From positions 1,116,001-1,180,000 of the forward strand of contig NC_089276.1 of the NCBI RefSeq assembly GCF_963678975.1: 64,000 nucleotides of DNA, in the 5' to 3' direction. This DNA comes from Dysidea avara (lineage: Eukaryota; Porifera; Demospongiae; Dictyoceratida; Dysideidae). Below, piece after piece: positions 38,401 to 53,400 of the stretch (position 1 is its first letter; every line of letters begins with the position of its first letter). The notes under the pieces are model-generated. The model saw only the letters and a list, made by a program, of their open reading frames with translations, ran no database searches and was not told where the DNA came from. The translations under genes and the position numbers were made by a program.

Positions 38401-41400
38401 TACTGTTGGTATTACAGATGAAGTGTCCTTTATTTCAACTATAATAAGAACTGATCAGCATTCAAGGAATTTACGTTAGTAAGATGTAATCAATAACATG
38501 TTTAATAACAGCATCAATAGACAACAATGTAGTTGAGCTGCTTGTTTGTAACACATACAGATGGTAGCTTAGAAGCATTAAAATACAAAGGAGAGCATTT
38601 GTGATCATCTTTGAAATACCATTCTGATATGAAGTATTGGTTCTGTATTTAGTACTTCCATTTGTACTGACATACTACACAATTGATTTGTCTCTAGTGC
38701 ACATACACAGGAAAGTTCTTGTGATGATCAAATATTTACTACACATCAGTTTTCTTTTTGAAAGGAAAAGAGAAATTAACTACTTCAACACTACAGACCC
38801 CCATAGTGTATAGTACTGGAACTAAATGTTTACAATAATGTAACATGTTTAGTTATTGAAAACTGACAAGTATGCAAACATGTATAAATAAATATGAACC
38901 TAAATATTACAATATGAAACATTTAGTGTTGGATTAGGAAGTGACTTCCTGTGTGGTCATGGGAAGGTAACCACAGGGAATTTCCCTCTTAACACTTCAC
39001 AGTATCATATTACAATGACAACCTCTCTGCCAAGACACCACCTTATAAATACAATATTGTTATTGTCACTAAGGTGCTAGAAATAAGGGTCATTAATTGG
39101 TCAGCTCTTTCCGAAAACAATAATTTAATGACTTCCTCATTGAAATTTTGTTTCACCAAAAATTTAATATTATATAGTTATACAACGGCCACGAGTGCTC
39201 TGCCTGATATAAACGCACGAGCCTGAGGGCCGTTAGGCCCGAAGGCAAGTGCGTTTATACAGGCAGAGCACGAGTGCACGTTGTATAACTGTTATGTACC
39301 ACTCACCTAATAGGTGGGGAGAGTCTCACAAGACAGCTGTAACACTTATAAAGGCCAGGTTTCTAATATCGATTGTGGGTAACCAAGCCGGACGTTGTGA
39401 TGACGTCCCCCTGCAGTACTGCAGCCACCTGAGATATTGAAAGCTAGTACGCTATGGGATAATTATATCACTAACCTGCATTCGCTGTTCGACTCTCATT
39501 ATGTAGTGCTCAACATGCCAGCGTGATCACTCAATCGCCATATAGACTAAGCGCCAGACTAATCGCCATAGTGATTCCCTCGAGCGAAAAAAAGTAGCTA
39601 AATAGACGTTTTAAGTAAACAAACCCCAACTACTAAACGATACTAGTCTAATTCTTACTATTCACACTGGCTAAACTTGAATCTGGTGGCATGACAAAAC
39701 TGGTTACCACAATCGAACGTAAAGGTTAGTATTATTTAGAATATAATTTGTTTTATTGAGTCATTGTCGAAGTGGACTACAGTTTAATCTGGGCTAAGAT
39801 GGAACCAGACTAGTAAGGTGTATAAGTACGTTTATATATATGTAGACTAGAGTTGTGACCACCCGTGTTGGCTTTTTCGATCGCCATTGGCTGCTTGTGA
39901 ACATTATACGTATTGGTGACGTTATGGCCCACAATCGACCTTTACATGTCAGGCTATAAAAGAATTCGAGTGATCTGTGAAGTGTCCTTCCACCTATTAG
40001 GTGAGGTGTCGTAGTGGTCTTCGCCACCGGCACTTGTGCTATGCTGCACAAAACCGCAGCCAGTGCAATATCTGTATATTGCACTGCGGTCGGTGCATTA
40101 TAACTTATAATGCACTCGTTGTGGTCTACAAAACCACAACCAGTGCGTTATAAGTTATAATGCACTCGCTGCGGTCTGCAGCAGTGCAATATACAAATTA
40201 TGGCACTGGCGGTGCCTTTGAACTGCCCACGCAGAGTGGTACATATACAGTCAAGCCACACAGTATACTGAAATTGGTTGGTAAATTGTCAATGCTGTTT
40301 TGAAACAACCTATGTACACGAACCTAATGTGCAAGCTATGTACAAATACATAAAACTGTAAGCCAACTTAAAATATTTTAAAATAAGGAATATTGAACAT
40401 GGCCAATATAAACAGGTGGTCTTATTGATGAGATCATGAGGTACACCTTAGCTGTGTTTGTGGCGTACTAAGGTAGCTACAATAGTGAAGTGATCTTAGT
40501 AAAACGGTGGCCACTAAGTGAGATCTCATCGTACTTTGTATCACAGAAATTCTCCAAGTTGAGCATACAGTAACATGATACCATTAACCACATCGTGACA
40601 AATTATGATAATGATTTCCTGTCATTAATTACTAGGCTCAACACAACTCCAAATGACACCAATGTGCCAGCCAAATCATTACAATACAGGCTGCTGTTCA
40701 CTTCTATTGGAGGGAAATCATGACAGCAAAAACAATCTGTCACAACAACACAAATTTGGTTGAAGAAAATGTAGAAATGGGAAAATCTTGCCACCTCACC
40801 ATACTTGATTGTCTCACCGACAAAGTTTCCCTCCAAAACAACTACTCTACACACCATGGCAACAAACATGACAACATACTGAGTGATACAGTAGGGACTA
40901 TTGTACAGTACAATATGCTGAGAATGTGGTAATACCTAAAAAGAAGACATGATGATCTGTATCACAAGGCTGGAAGGACACCATGACACATGAAACTGGT
41001 ACACTAATGATGAAGACAGACAACAGCTATGTTCACAACATAATGACAGGCTTGTAGTAGGGTTCAGTGATACACAACAATGAAGACATGTACACAGAGG
41101 ACTTAAACACACACTACACTACACACATACACAACTACACAACTACACACACATACACACACACTACACTACACTACACATGGTGACACACATGGGGGCA
41201 CATGACACACACTGGACTAACCAGACTCTTCCTGCATGACCTCCTTCAAGCTGGAGTAGATCAAAGTATTGTAGCCCAATATGTAGCGTAGCAGAAACCG
41301 ACCAATGAAATTACCAAAACATGTTGCATTTGCAGGGTCTACAAGAACAAAACATCACAGTCACATAAAAACTCTTTTTGCTGTTCCATGCATGAGTGTG

Positions 41401-44400
41401 CACACAGACACTCACACTCACACTCACACACAAACACAAACACAACTACACACACACTACCTACACACACACACACTTGCGCGCATGCATACACACACTA
41501 CAAACACGCAGACACACGAACACACTACACTATACAAGCACACTACACTACGCGCGCGCCCACACACACACACACATATACACTATTGCAACCATGCATG
41601 CAAGCATACACACGCATGTATACACGCACTACATACACCACATACTCACACATACACACTGCATGCACGCATGCACACACCACACACACACACACTCACT
41701 CACTTGCACGCACGCGCACGCACGCACAAACACACTACTGTAAGCATGCACACACACACTACACACACACACTACACGCACACGCACACCCATCCACCCA
41801 CCCACACACACACTTGCGCGCATGCACATATACACTACAAACACGCAGACACACTACACTATACAAGCACACTACACTACACGCGCGCGCGCGCGCCCAC
41901 ACACACACAACACACTACACACAAAATCAAGTTCTAATTGAATTTGTTGGTTTGCACAAGGAAAACAGACTTAACATTAGCACTTCATTTGGTTAACTAC
42001 ATACAATTACTATACTAATTCAAACAGCTTTCAGTTTCTAAACTAACTCTCTTCCGTGAATATCTTCCATATATAATGGAGAACAGAACTAAACAATATC
42101 ACTTATCCCAAAGATGATAAATCAGTTTCCTTATCAAGAAGGAAGTGGTCAATACAAATAAATTTCTCTTGTATCATAACCATTAAAACCTCTTCCTTAT
42201 AAACTATCAAAACTATTAACATACGATGGTATTTGAGGTATTTAATATCGGGGGGGGGGGGGTCTGTGTGTATATCACAGTAGAGTAGAACATCATCTGA
42301 GGTTAAAAGATCAGGCGAGAAACAAATACAACATGAGGCAAAGCCTTGTACTCATCTTGTGAGACCACTCTTTTCGTTGATGGCTCACAAACTATAGTGA
42401 TATACAACTGGGTTCTATCCTAGACAACACGATACTGGACTCGTACGGTATACACATAGTTATGTAAACTATTTTGATGTATGGCTTCTCTGTGATGTAA
42501 TCATTTAAGTGGAACACATTAAGCAAACAAACAGAGGAGTACTTTATTAAATGCCGCCAAAAAATAAAATATACTAAGGTCTATTTTTATGGAGTGGAGT
42601 AAACGGCAGTGTTGACATAAAGCAGCGAGACATTGTCATTTCTGTTTATGATTACGTGTAAAATCAGTCTGATGAGTGAAAAAGTGGTTTGGTATTTTCA
42701 CCCGATACCCTAAATGCTTTTACAAAACAAAGTATAACCTTAAAACTTACATGAAGAGTGATCTGAATAGTAAGTCTACCCCACCATTTGCTTACTTTGT
42801 ATTGCAACTACTGAGGGTCACGTAAAATACCAAATGAAACTATGCAATTATATGCAATATATTTTAGGTGGTGCTAAAGCATGTCCACCTCAAGTAAACA
42901 TGTTGCATTACTTTGTCTGTTCTCAGAATCAACACTTGGCCCTTATCAACACACAGTAACAGTTCATTAACACAGTGTGTTAACACAGGTAGTTAAGTTA
43001 CCAAGTAATAATAGTGGTTTAGCATATTCAAATTCTGAATAATATATAGAATCTAATCGGCTAACAGAGTCTGGGAAATTTCCTTTACTTCGTCAAATTC
43101 ACCACCAATTCTTGTGTTGTTTACAACACTTTCTCTCCCCAACACAAATATTACAAACTGTTCATATCATTAACTGGACATGACAATGAATGATACACAA
43201 TTGCTAGTGTATCTACATGTGTGATCTCAGCAGACCTTCTCAGGCTATTGTACAATATGGCAATGAAAATGAATGCAGATATGTATTGACTGAAATTGTA
43301 ACTAAAAGAGGTTTTTAAGTTCTCAGAAGTAGAAGCATAGATGTGCCGGCAAAGTTTTTCATTTCACCATTGACAAATAATAAATTATTACCCATCCCCT
43401 GAGGGGAAATAGATTAATACCCATGTTGTATAGCAAACAAATAATCAATACAAACATGTTTACGCATGACCTCATAATAAATATAACAGTATTGTATGAC
43501 ATAGTCTAAGGTATTACTAATACAAACAATGATGTTTACTTTGAGTCAGTGTACGACCTTTTAAGGAGACTGGTGTACCATCATGGCCATTTCAATTTCA
43601 CTAAGGTCAGAAATAGAGTAATTTGATTTCATTTTTCATTGAGTTTTATAAACACTGAAAAATAGTGACCTGTTTTTCTTCTCAAATTACATAATAAACA
43701 AAAAAAATTGAGCAATGATTGAACAAGTTGATGTTGTGCTATTTCTAAAAACCAGGTGCCATGCAGCTAGCTAACTCATCTGTATTATGTTGCACAATAA
43801 TGCATAATTAATTTATTGTAATTCTCGGATTTCATAATTCATGAGCAACGTAATTATTCAATTACGTTGTTATGCACTGCTAAGGAAACGCTTGTTAAAC
43901 AAACCGCTTTTAACAACATATTACACACAGAAGTATCTTCTAAACTGTTTTTTGACTATAGTGTTTTTCCCCACAAATTCTCGACAAAGCGTCAACGCTG
44001 CTCTTCATTTTCGTTCGCATACATTGGGGATACACCCCCTTTCCAACTGAAGGGATAGGCTATTCCCGGTAGTCTACGGGGTCTGCACTGTTGTTTCTCA
44101 ATTGTTAAACACCTGTAAAACCTGAAGGGAAGGTAATTCACAAAGTCTGAGGAGAGTCGCCACACCCATATTTCAAACCGCTGAAAAATAAACCACCTCA
44201 GAGCAAAGTTTACCTGTGCGTAAGTTACTACAGACTTCATTTCGCTTTACTTCTTACGTAAAAGCTGCTTTTACCATTACTATAATGATTTTGCTCATGT
44301 GAGTGTGTACGGACAAACTTAGGTAGATAGGAGGTACACACACACACTTTTATGAAAACAATTTTAGTAAACCAGGCGTGCACCCACAGCTGGCCTTCAG

Positions 44401-47400
44401 CTGGCTGTGGATGCGTGTCTAGTTTAAAAATATATAGTTTTTCTTTTAAAATTCACAAATTGCTGAGAGTAACAATATTCAACTCCCTCAGAAGTGCAGA
44501 TGGCACTCTAGATGTTTCCAGCAGGTAGGGGTATTTCTAAACAACCTTGCCTCCTCATGTAGGGGAACAGCCAGGATATGCGCTAACATACAGAGATAGA
44601 GAAAATACACAACATCACATTCTTCATGTATTAAACCACCCAATGCACCTATCCTGAAATGGGAACAACACACTTAAAATTGGTACGTAAAAGAATCCTT
44701 TACACACTGTTGTGTGTAATATTATGAGATCAGTTATTATCCTGTTGCATGTGATCAAAATATGGAATTCTTGAAATGATAACTACATAACGTAGAGATG
44801 GGAAGAGTTAGGAAAGACATGAGGTAAGTTTTAAAAACCTCATAGGCTCATAGGCTACGCATGTGCATGCACATTTTTACAACTAACTGAAAAACTAGTC
44901 TTAATGTCTGAGACATAACACATATGATTGTAATGAATGACTTGTTGTTCATAAAAATGACAGGTGAAACAGCTTTCAACCAAGAAGTCAACTTGATGTG
45001 AATGTTGGGATTATTCGACAGACATCAGCTTCCATTGTCAGTTCAATCCTAAAGCTTTGCTGCTTCAGACTGGCATGATAAGGATACTAGCTATAGTATG
45101 TATGCATTGAGCTGAATCCTCAGAAACATTTAACAACTTACGGATACAATTACACACGATCCTGAAATTTGGCTCATTTGTAGTACTGCTTGACCTGCTA
45201 AAAACATTTCTGTTCAAATGTCTGACATAATATTTACGACCAATCAAAAATTTCACAATACAATTCCTATGGGGAAGCCATATAAGTACAGTGTCCATTA
45301 CAGCCCTTTCCCGAAAATGTTATGGAGCCAAACCATACATGTCTGTTGTTGACACCTTTGCTGTTACCAATAATCATCTCGTTGGCTGAAATGTTAGCTT
45401 TGTTGAGAAAAAAATCCACTTTTAATTTTTAGCTGTTTTTCAGGATTCAGCTCAACTTGTACATAGACAAGTCTGCCACTTTAGAGAAATGTTTTATTGG
45501 ACAGTGGAACACAACTAGCTACATCTTATAGCTACCTAGCTATGACACTTCAACGGGTATGAGTCCCTTTGAAGTACACCCTCTATCATAACATCTCTTG
45601 CTTGATGCCAGAACTTTAGTAGATGTGTAGCTAGGTGGGTAAGTAGTTATTGTTCACCAATGAATCTCATTACAGCAATAATAATGGTTGGTTTAGTAAC
45701 ATGACATTCCAGAACTCAGCTGGGGGAACACTATTGTTGATAAAGGAAGTTGGGATAGATGAAACTATATAACTTCCCCAACACGAACAGCATTCTAACA
45801 ATGTTTGCTTACTGAATAACTCTCTTAGTACCTTCAGCCTGACACATGAGGTTGGTTACTCATAAATAAGTACAAGGAAGTTTGGTTAGGGATCATAGAA
45901 ACAAGAAGGAAACAAGGAAAGTCACCTAAACTTGCAGATATGCTAATAGACATTTAATCCCTATACTACAGGGATGACTGAATTAGGGATTAACTTATCT
46001 GCAGGTGAAGGCGACCACCCTTGTTTCAACACTATGTATGTTCAGCAGTCAAGTAAAGAACAGTTCAAGAAGCATCTCTGCAATCAATCCAGTCACTCTT
46101 TAAAATACCTGTTATAAACGTGATAGCTACTATTGATTTCATTCGTGCTTGAACAGTTCTATGAATGTTACAAACTCCGTGTGAGATGAACAATGACTTA
46201 TTGTGAGTGGTTGGGACCAATCTGTAAAGCCTCTCGTGGCTTGTTCACTTTTTAAAAGCTGCCACAGAATAACATTCGGGGAAGATGAAAGGGTTTAAAT
46301 GAAACTGATATCAACAGTTGGGTCATGTGATACCACAAATCCACACCATGCTTTGTCAGCAAAAAGAAACACATTGGAGGAATAAGGTAAGTCCACATAT
46401 TGCATGACGCAACTAATGCTATGAGATTCATTGCCCATTGATGGCTATTATAACAACTACACTTCTATCCTATACCAAATTAGTATGGCACTATAGGTGT
46501 TATCAGGTAAACTGATAACTAGCATTATGATTGACAAAAATGCTCTTATGTCACCAGCTCCACTGGATGTGCCATAATCGTATGATACAGCAACAATTAA
46601 TATTAGGATATGCTATCAGCTTACAAAACACGCTCAGCAATATAACACATGTCGTACTACAAACTAAACATTGCCGGGTTAAAGACAACTCAACTCTGTT
46701 AGCACACATGAAATATGTGAAGGTCAGTATAATCACTGCCGACAGCATTTGGTGCAGGGGTTGAGGGATGAGGGGAATGGGAAATTTTCCTTCTGGAATT
46801 GCTCTTCTCTCTGAAAACGCATTTGGACAAGTCTTAGTATCAAGTCTTAACACTCCAGCCAAGTGAATTACACTCTAGACAAGCAGGACTGTTTGTGATG
46901 AAGGACATGTAATAGCTGTAAAGTTACAATACAAAGACTACCATGTAACTCAAACAACATTTTTGATATAGAAGTTGGTATTACAATTTTTGCACTTTTT
47001 AGACAGTACCATATATAGCTCTGGGGGAAATTTCCACTGATTTTGAGGTTTTGGGGGTTAACGACAAAAATTTTATCCTTGAAATATTTAGCCCTCCATA
47101 TATGGTACTGCTCAAATGCAATGTCATTTCATGAGAGTACAAACAAAAACTTGCTAATTAAAGGATGTAGCATCCGTTTCACTTGTGATCATTCATCCCA
47201 AACGAATTGGGATAAATACTTTCCCGCCCTTTAATTAGCAAGTTTTTTAAAATTGCTTGCACTCTCAAGAGACGACATTGCATTTGAGTGGTACCATAGT
47301 CTGGTCTGGGATTGTTTGTAAAAGCTGCAATAAAAATTTTAGCTACAATCCTCAACCTCAAAATATTTCCCCTTGAAATATATAGGCTATAAGGTACCCC

Positions 47401-50400
47401 CACCAACCTGGTGAAACATCATAGCAGCTTGGAAGGTCTTGCCACAATGCCAGAGAAACAGGATTGTGTGTTGTGAGCCTGTCCCTTCATATTTGGAAGG
47501 TTCTGTGTCCCAGACCAGATAGTAAAGAGATGAAACATGTATCTTGTTTATGTAATAGAAGTTTAAAACGTTGACAAAAATATAATTATTCTTTAATCAC
47601 AAAATTATCTATTTGAAAGGGCTAAGAAATGAGACCATTTTCCCTGCGCTATACTGTTTAGTTCCACACAATTAAACATGTGAATATCAATCTGTGTGTA
47701 TGTTAATATTAATGTAGCTGGCTAGCACAACTAATGTTTAAGTGGTGAAGTCTTACAAAACTGTAACAATGAAACTTGTATATGTAAATCAGACTGGGAG
47801 CAGGTTTGAATATCCTCCAACCATCTTCCTGCTTCTACCACCACGTGACACCTTACAGCTGCCTAGTTGTGCTGTGAAGATGATAATATTGAGTTTCCCT
47901 TTGTCTGTTTTGTTTGTAGTTTAGAGCCGGACAACATAGTACCTTAATAAACAATAACTACAGGAAAATCTGCATAGGGAAATTGCTGAACGTGGCTATA
48001 TCATATACAAAAACTAAAAATAGCAATCCACTAGCTCAAAGCAGAAACCCCCGCTATTTTTAGAGCAGTAAACTTTTTGTCAAAGTTTATTTTAATGATT
48101 CAGTATTGTTAAATTGTTAAACCTGCATAATCCAGAAAACTGGATTTGATTTAAAAAAAAACGAATGAAAAATGTATAATATTCTTGCCATTCTACATAC
48201 ATGCCATTCTACACTCTCGCAAAGTGTTTATTCAATCTCTTAGAAATAGAGATTTTCTTACTTGAGAAGGCCTACTCTTTGAAACATTATACATATAAAC
48301 TTTTAACGAACAACAAGGAATTCACCCGCTACGAAGCATTGAATCATATTGTTTCCTTTCACATCCGTATTGCTAGGGTTCTTGTCAGTCATTTGATCAA
48401 TTATGTGATACCGGTATATCAACTGAATTGCCATCACGTGATGAGCAAGATGACATCTAGAGAAAGTTTATAAGACGAAGCATGGCCGAGTTATGGCCTT
48501 TTGTATATCGATATGCAAAGGAAGAAGATGAAGGGATAGTTCTTTTATGCTTTAAAGGCACAGAGTGAAGTTCTGGGATGGAAGGATGTGACAAAGGATG
48601 GCACTATTTAAACCAAAATTTAACAGTGAATAACGTGGTGTTTGTAACTTTCAGACAGCTTGAACAGTTCTTGTACTTTAGGAGTCTGCTTAAAAGCCAT
48701 GTGCATAATACAGTTTTCTGGATTATGCGTTTTCAGTGCTTGCATTTTAAAAATGGTTGTGGGTTTAAGGGTTGATGGTTCTTCCTGATGTACGGCACAG
48801 CCATAAAATTTATGACATATAAATAGATGGAACAAGCCAAGGTTGTGGTTACTCTAAAATGCTGAGTAACACAAGCAGCTATTTCTGTACTCAGTATATC
48901 ATGTTATAATCATAATTACTATTAAAGATGGGGGTTGAAACTACAGTGGAACCTTGATTATCCAAACACCAATTAACCGAACTCTCCATTATCCGAACAC
49001 CAAATCGACTGCTCAATTAGGATGCTTTGTCAACAAGTGTATGCTATATTAGAGTAGTTGAGCAAAGCTCTGTATATAAATGTATGGAAGTTCAATTTTA
49101 CGCACTGTTCGATTATATGAACACCTTTTCCCCCAATTAGTCAGGATAATCAAGGTTCCATTGTATTGATGCATGGCCCAAAAACGTTATGATACAACGA
49201 TTATTGTGATGATACAAAAGCATTATTTTCTTAGAAGACAAACAGAAAATCTCTTTTTCTAGCTCTGCCATAATACTAACTCAACAATTTGGCTATATGC
49301 ATTACCAAACACACAGCTCATCTGTGTATTGTCAGCACACCGAATACACAATGTATCAATTACAGTAAGAACTATATCAATACCAGTATCTTATCAGTAT
49401 GATAGTACTGTATATTAGGGATCATGAAGGTTTGAGCTTTTCTGGCCAAAAGTATCACCCAAAAACCAGGCTCATAACACCTTCATGGCGGCGTAACCAA
49501 GCCCAAAAGTACCTTCAGTACAACCTGAAATGCTTCCATTTAGGTTGCTATTTTTTCTAATAAATTATTCAATGAAATTATGTTTTCTGACAAGAATAAC
49601 TCAACAATGGCTAAGGCTATGAACTTGATTTTTTCCATTGTTTGACATTGCTTCAGCCCAACAGGTGCCTTTTGGCATACCGCAGTATGTACAATGCATG
49701 CTCCTTTGTGTCTGATCTATCTTTGCTGACAGCACGAGGTGTCGATTCAAGGTAGCACTGTGAGATATTATACGTTTGTAATGGGAATTGACCGAGTTTT
49801 CTGTTGGAACTGGATTGACTGCAGAGGTCCTTCCTAGTAGGGTTCTTCATTTGTAACGCTGTGTAACACCTGGATGATTACTTGACTGACTGACTGATGC
49901 CTCTGGACATATTGTGAGGCTGGTTTTATTGACCAGAAAAGCCCAAGCCTCCATGATCCGTAACATATCAATACAAGTACCACAGTATGTGGTTCAACCT
50001 AGGTAATTAAGCCAGTGTGACACAAGGAACTAAGAAGACAAGATGTCATGCATTCGTAGATGAGTCACACCTGGATGAAAAGACAGAGAAAGTTCCCTTG
50101 GCAAATATCCTTTGTAAATAAATTACTGCTACTACATGTTTAGTTCAACTTACTAGATTAGCAAGAGCATATTACAGTCCAGTATGATTCTCAAATAAAC
50201 ACAAGTTCTACTTGTTATCATGTCTACCACACAAACTGCTTACAAAAACAGCTAAAACCTTTGCAGACCACGGTACAAAACAGAATTGAATCTGCTCAAA
50301 TTTCAAGACATGGCTGGTTTTGTGGCATCTGGCTGTAGGATTGGGCCTAGTGTCATGCTCTACTCTAATAGAGCAGTCATATTATTTAAACAATATTCAC

Positions 50401-53400
50401 AGAGTTGACACATGATTAGGTTTGCCTGTCTACTTCATTGTCTGCATGAAAGTAAGTTTTGGTAAGTTTGAGGCAAGCTAGAGTTGTGCCACTATTCTAT
50501 CAGTAAATTCCTGGTGAGTTTAGTGAATTGTTTCTAAAGTTCATACAAGTCTGTGTGTTGGCTCCAATATAGATAATGGTTGTCATAGGGTTAAAGAATG
50601 GTGGCCAGGAAATGGCTGAAGTGATGTAAGCATTTAGAAGCAATACTGACTGCACAGCTGGGCTTCAGGCTGTTTGGATTAAACTATAATAAGCATCTCC
50701 ATAAGTTGGGTAGGCAACTCTGAGATCAAGTTCAATGACTATAGCATGGAGTATGGAGTATGGAAAGAACAAAGGAGTCTCCCCCCCTCCCAACACATAG
50801 AACCTACATGAAACACATGCAGCTTGTAGCATACAGTAGACAGCTGTATGTTGTGTAAATGTGTAACTAGGCAATAAAACAGAAATTTCTTTATTGTAGC
50901 CACTGCGTTCTCTAAACATCATCATGATCTTGTTCATCTCTCTATGCCAGAAAATGCTCACGCTATGTCCCAAGCCTGGACTGGTGAGATTGTGAGAAAC
51001 TTAAGTAGTTCTAATGTTGTAGAGCTGAGAATAAAATTATAGACTGCAAACAAATACTCTAATAGAACAGTCACTGACTGCTCTATTAGAGTATTACAAG
51101 AGACATTCAAAAATGTAATGCAACTGGATCAATAAATAAAGGGCAAGTAGGCACACCTTAATGTACATCGATATACATAGCAACGTAATTAGAGAATTAC
51201 AAATATTATGAAATACGAAATTGTCATAGTTACAATTCTATATGCATTATTAATAATAGCCATAGCAGTTAGCACTAATTTATACACAGTTTAGGCTTTA
51301 GTGACATAAATACCTCCATGGCACCTGGGTTACGCACAGAAGTATCTTCTCAACTGTTTTAAATTTGTCTATTGTCCTTTTCCCCATCAATTCTTCTCTC
51401 AACAAAGCCACAAGGCTGCCCTACGTTTTTGTTCGCATAAGTATGGGACATACCCCTTTCAACTTGAAGAGATAGTCTACCAGCAATAGCTGGTAGTCTA
51501 TGAGGCCTGCACCATTCTTTGTTAAAAGCCGAAGAGAAGGTAGTTCACAAAGTCTGAGAAGTCATCATAGCCGTATTTCAAAAGAAACCACCTCAGAGCA
51601 AAGCGGAAGTTACTTCGCATTTACCTGTTACATGTAAACTACTGTACAGACAAGCATAGGTAGATAAGAGGCACGCACACACACACACACGCGCGTATGC
51701 ATGCACGAACGCACGCACGTACGCACACACACACATGTATGCACATATGCACTCACACACGCACGTATGCATACTACAATCACTGACCAATGTGAATCAT
51801 TCTGGTTGAGATATTTAGTTTCTTGCGGGATTGTTTGGTCAATCGCAGATAACCAGGTTCCTGTACAAACTCAATCAAAGTATATTCTGGTGCCATGTAA
51901 ATCAACTCTATAGTAATCAAAACAACACACAATATCAACCAGACAATATTTGTGACTCAAAGACTTTGACCAGTGACCAGTGTGGTAAAGCATATTTATA
52001 AATGACTAGAGGTTCCAGCAGTAAACAGTAGTGAAACAAGAGATATGAATTGATAGTAGCTATTACAACATACAGCTGTATGTAGTTATGTGTGAAAATC
52101 CCTACATTGGCACGTTATCACTATCTTTTCAATGGCAAAGTAGGGAATTTCCCACATAGCTATGTACAGCTGTATGTTGCCATCATATACGTGTCTTGTT
52201 TCACTACATTTTATTGCTGGAGCCCTACTGTACCTCTCTAAATTAGTTTGTTAACTCATCTTGTATAATATAGTTATGATACACACTTGTGGTGGTGACT
52301 GTTTTATTAGAGTATTTCAATCTTCTGGTGAGCTATGCAATACCGTATAGCCTGAATATTTCGAAGGGGAAAATTTTCACTGATTTCACGATTTTAGGGG
52401 TTATCAGCAAAAATTTTATCGTTGATAATATTTAGACCTCCATATAGTCTAATACATTTTGGGAGTGTTTGCAAATCCGCAAAAAAAATATTTTTAGCAA
52501 CATTACTCAATTTCGAAAAATTTGCACCTCGAAATATTTAGGCTATATGGTAGATTAAGAGGTGTGACTGCTATGTCTTGTTTCTACAGTGAAACTGAGG
52601 GTGATAGCAACTGGACCATTAAGGAATGCAGTCGCACAGCTAAGGGTGTGGCAGTGTCATTTAAGGGCGTGGTCATGCCATGTGATTGTTTTATAAGTGC
52701 AGCTACATGAATCTACTCCCTTTTCCATTAGCTTAAGTGCTTCAAATAGTTTCGTGGCATCTAAATATGTTCTACTTACAAAAGCGTAGATACGGAAAAT
52801 TATGGTTTTGCTTGCAAGAATAAGACAACCACACATGAAAATAAGAGGAAAGGCAAAGTGCACAAGGCAGACCTTGTCAGAAACAGAAAAATCACAGGCC
52901 CCATGTTAGTGTATCCTGGTGTGAAATGGTGGCCATGTGCTGCTTCAATTGGCCTTTAGCCTTGGACTGTGTCTGGTTGACCGACCAAAAATCAGGTTTT
53001 GGCATAATTCAAAATTTGAGGTTTTGCAAATGTTTTCTAGTTTTTCAACACTGATGTTAGATGCACCAACACTATTCCGTAAAGGTGTTTTTTGCCATGT
53101 ATGATGGTCTTCTGACTATAGCATTTTGTTTATTTTAGGGGGAAACCCTAATAAACAGTACTACCATACCACCTGACATTCTGTAAATCAGCAAAGAAAG
53201 CATCTAAGTATGAAACTTTTCACACCAAGTACAAGATATTCAAAACACTAGTTCCAATTATCATATCTAAACGAAAAGGTCAGGCACAAATAAAACGTAA
53301 GTCAGTGGTTCTGTACTTATACCGGGATCCCCACCAAAGTCTACATGGTACAAACAAGTGGCACACACCTGATCTGGCAATGATGTAGAGTAGTGGTTGA

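Larger units (their letters stand above)
22010..42235. repeat. Segmental duplication, right copy
   Basis: This is the partner of 1-18,390. It is longer because of insertions absent from the left copy: a 5'-truncated retroelement tail at 28,573-28,840, a MITE at 31,902-32,100, a nested transposon pair at 37,215-38,400, and a hairpin-rich insert at 39,177-40,245. A SINE-like plus MITE block lies at 27,175-27,727. It keeps the intact membralin 3' exons and is contiguous with the membralin 5' exons, so it probably sits at the original locus. Confidence 0.93.

Noticed and set aside
39794-40084. 96-codon minus-strand frame
   Set aside because: Falls inside the hairpin-rich insertion; no protein features.
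41305-41996. Several overlapping frames of 115-210 codons
   Set aside because: They are CA-repeat translations; only the minus-strand exon 41,222-41,338 beside them is real.
44488-44673. Possible membralin central exon (minus strand) with good acceptor and words DVVYFLYL and LAVPL
   Set aside because: Similarity to membralin is weak and its phase does not fit exon 2 or the exon at 41,338.
46551-46862. Minus-strand frame with ELSLTRQ resembling part of membralin
   Set aside because: Similarity is a few residues, no consistent splice sites; treated as chance.
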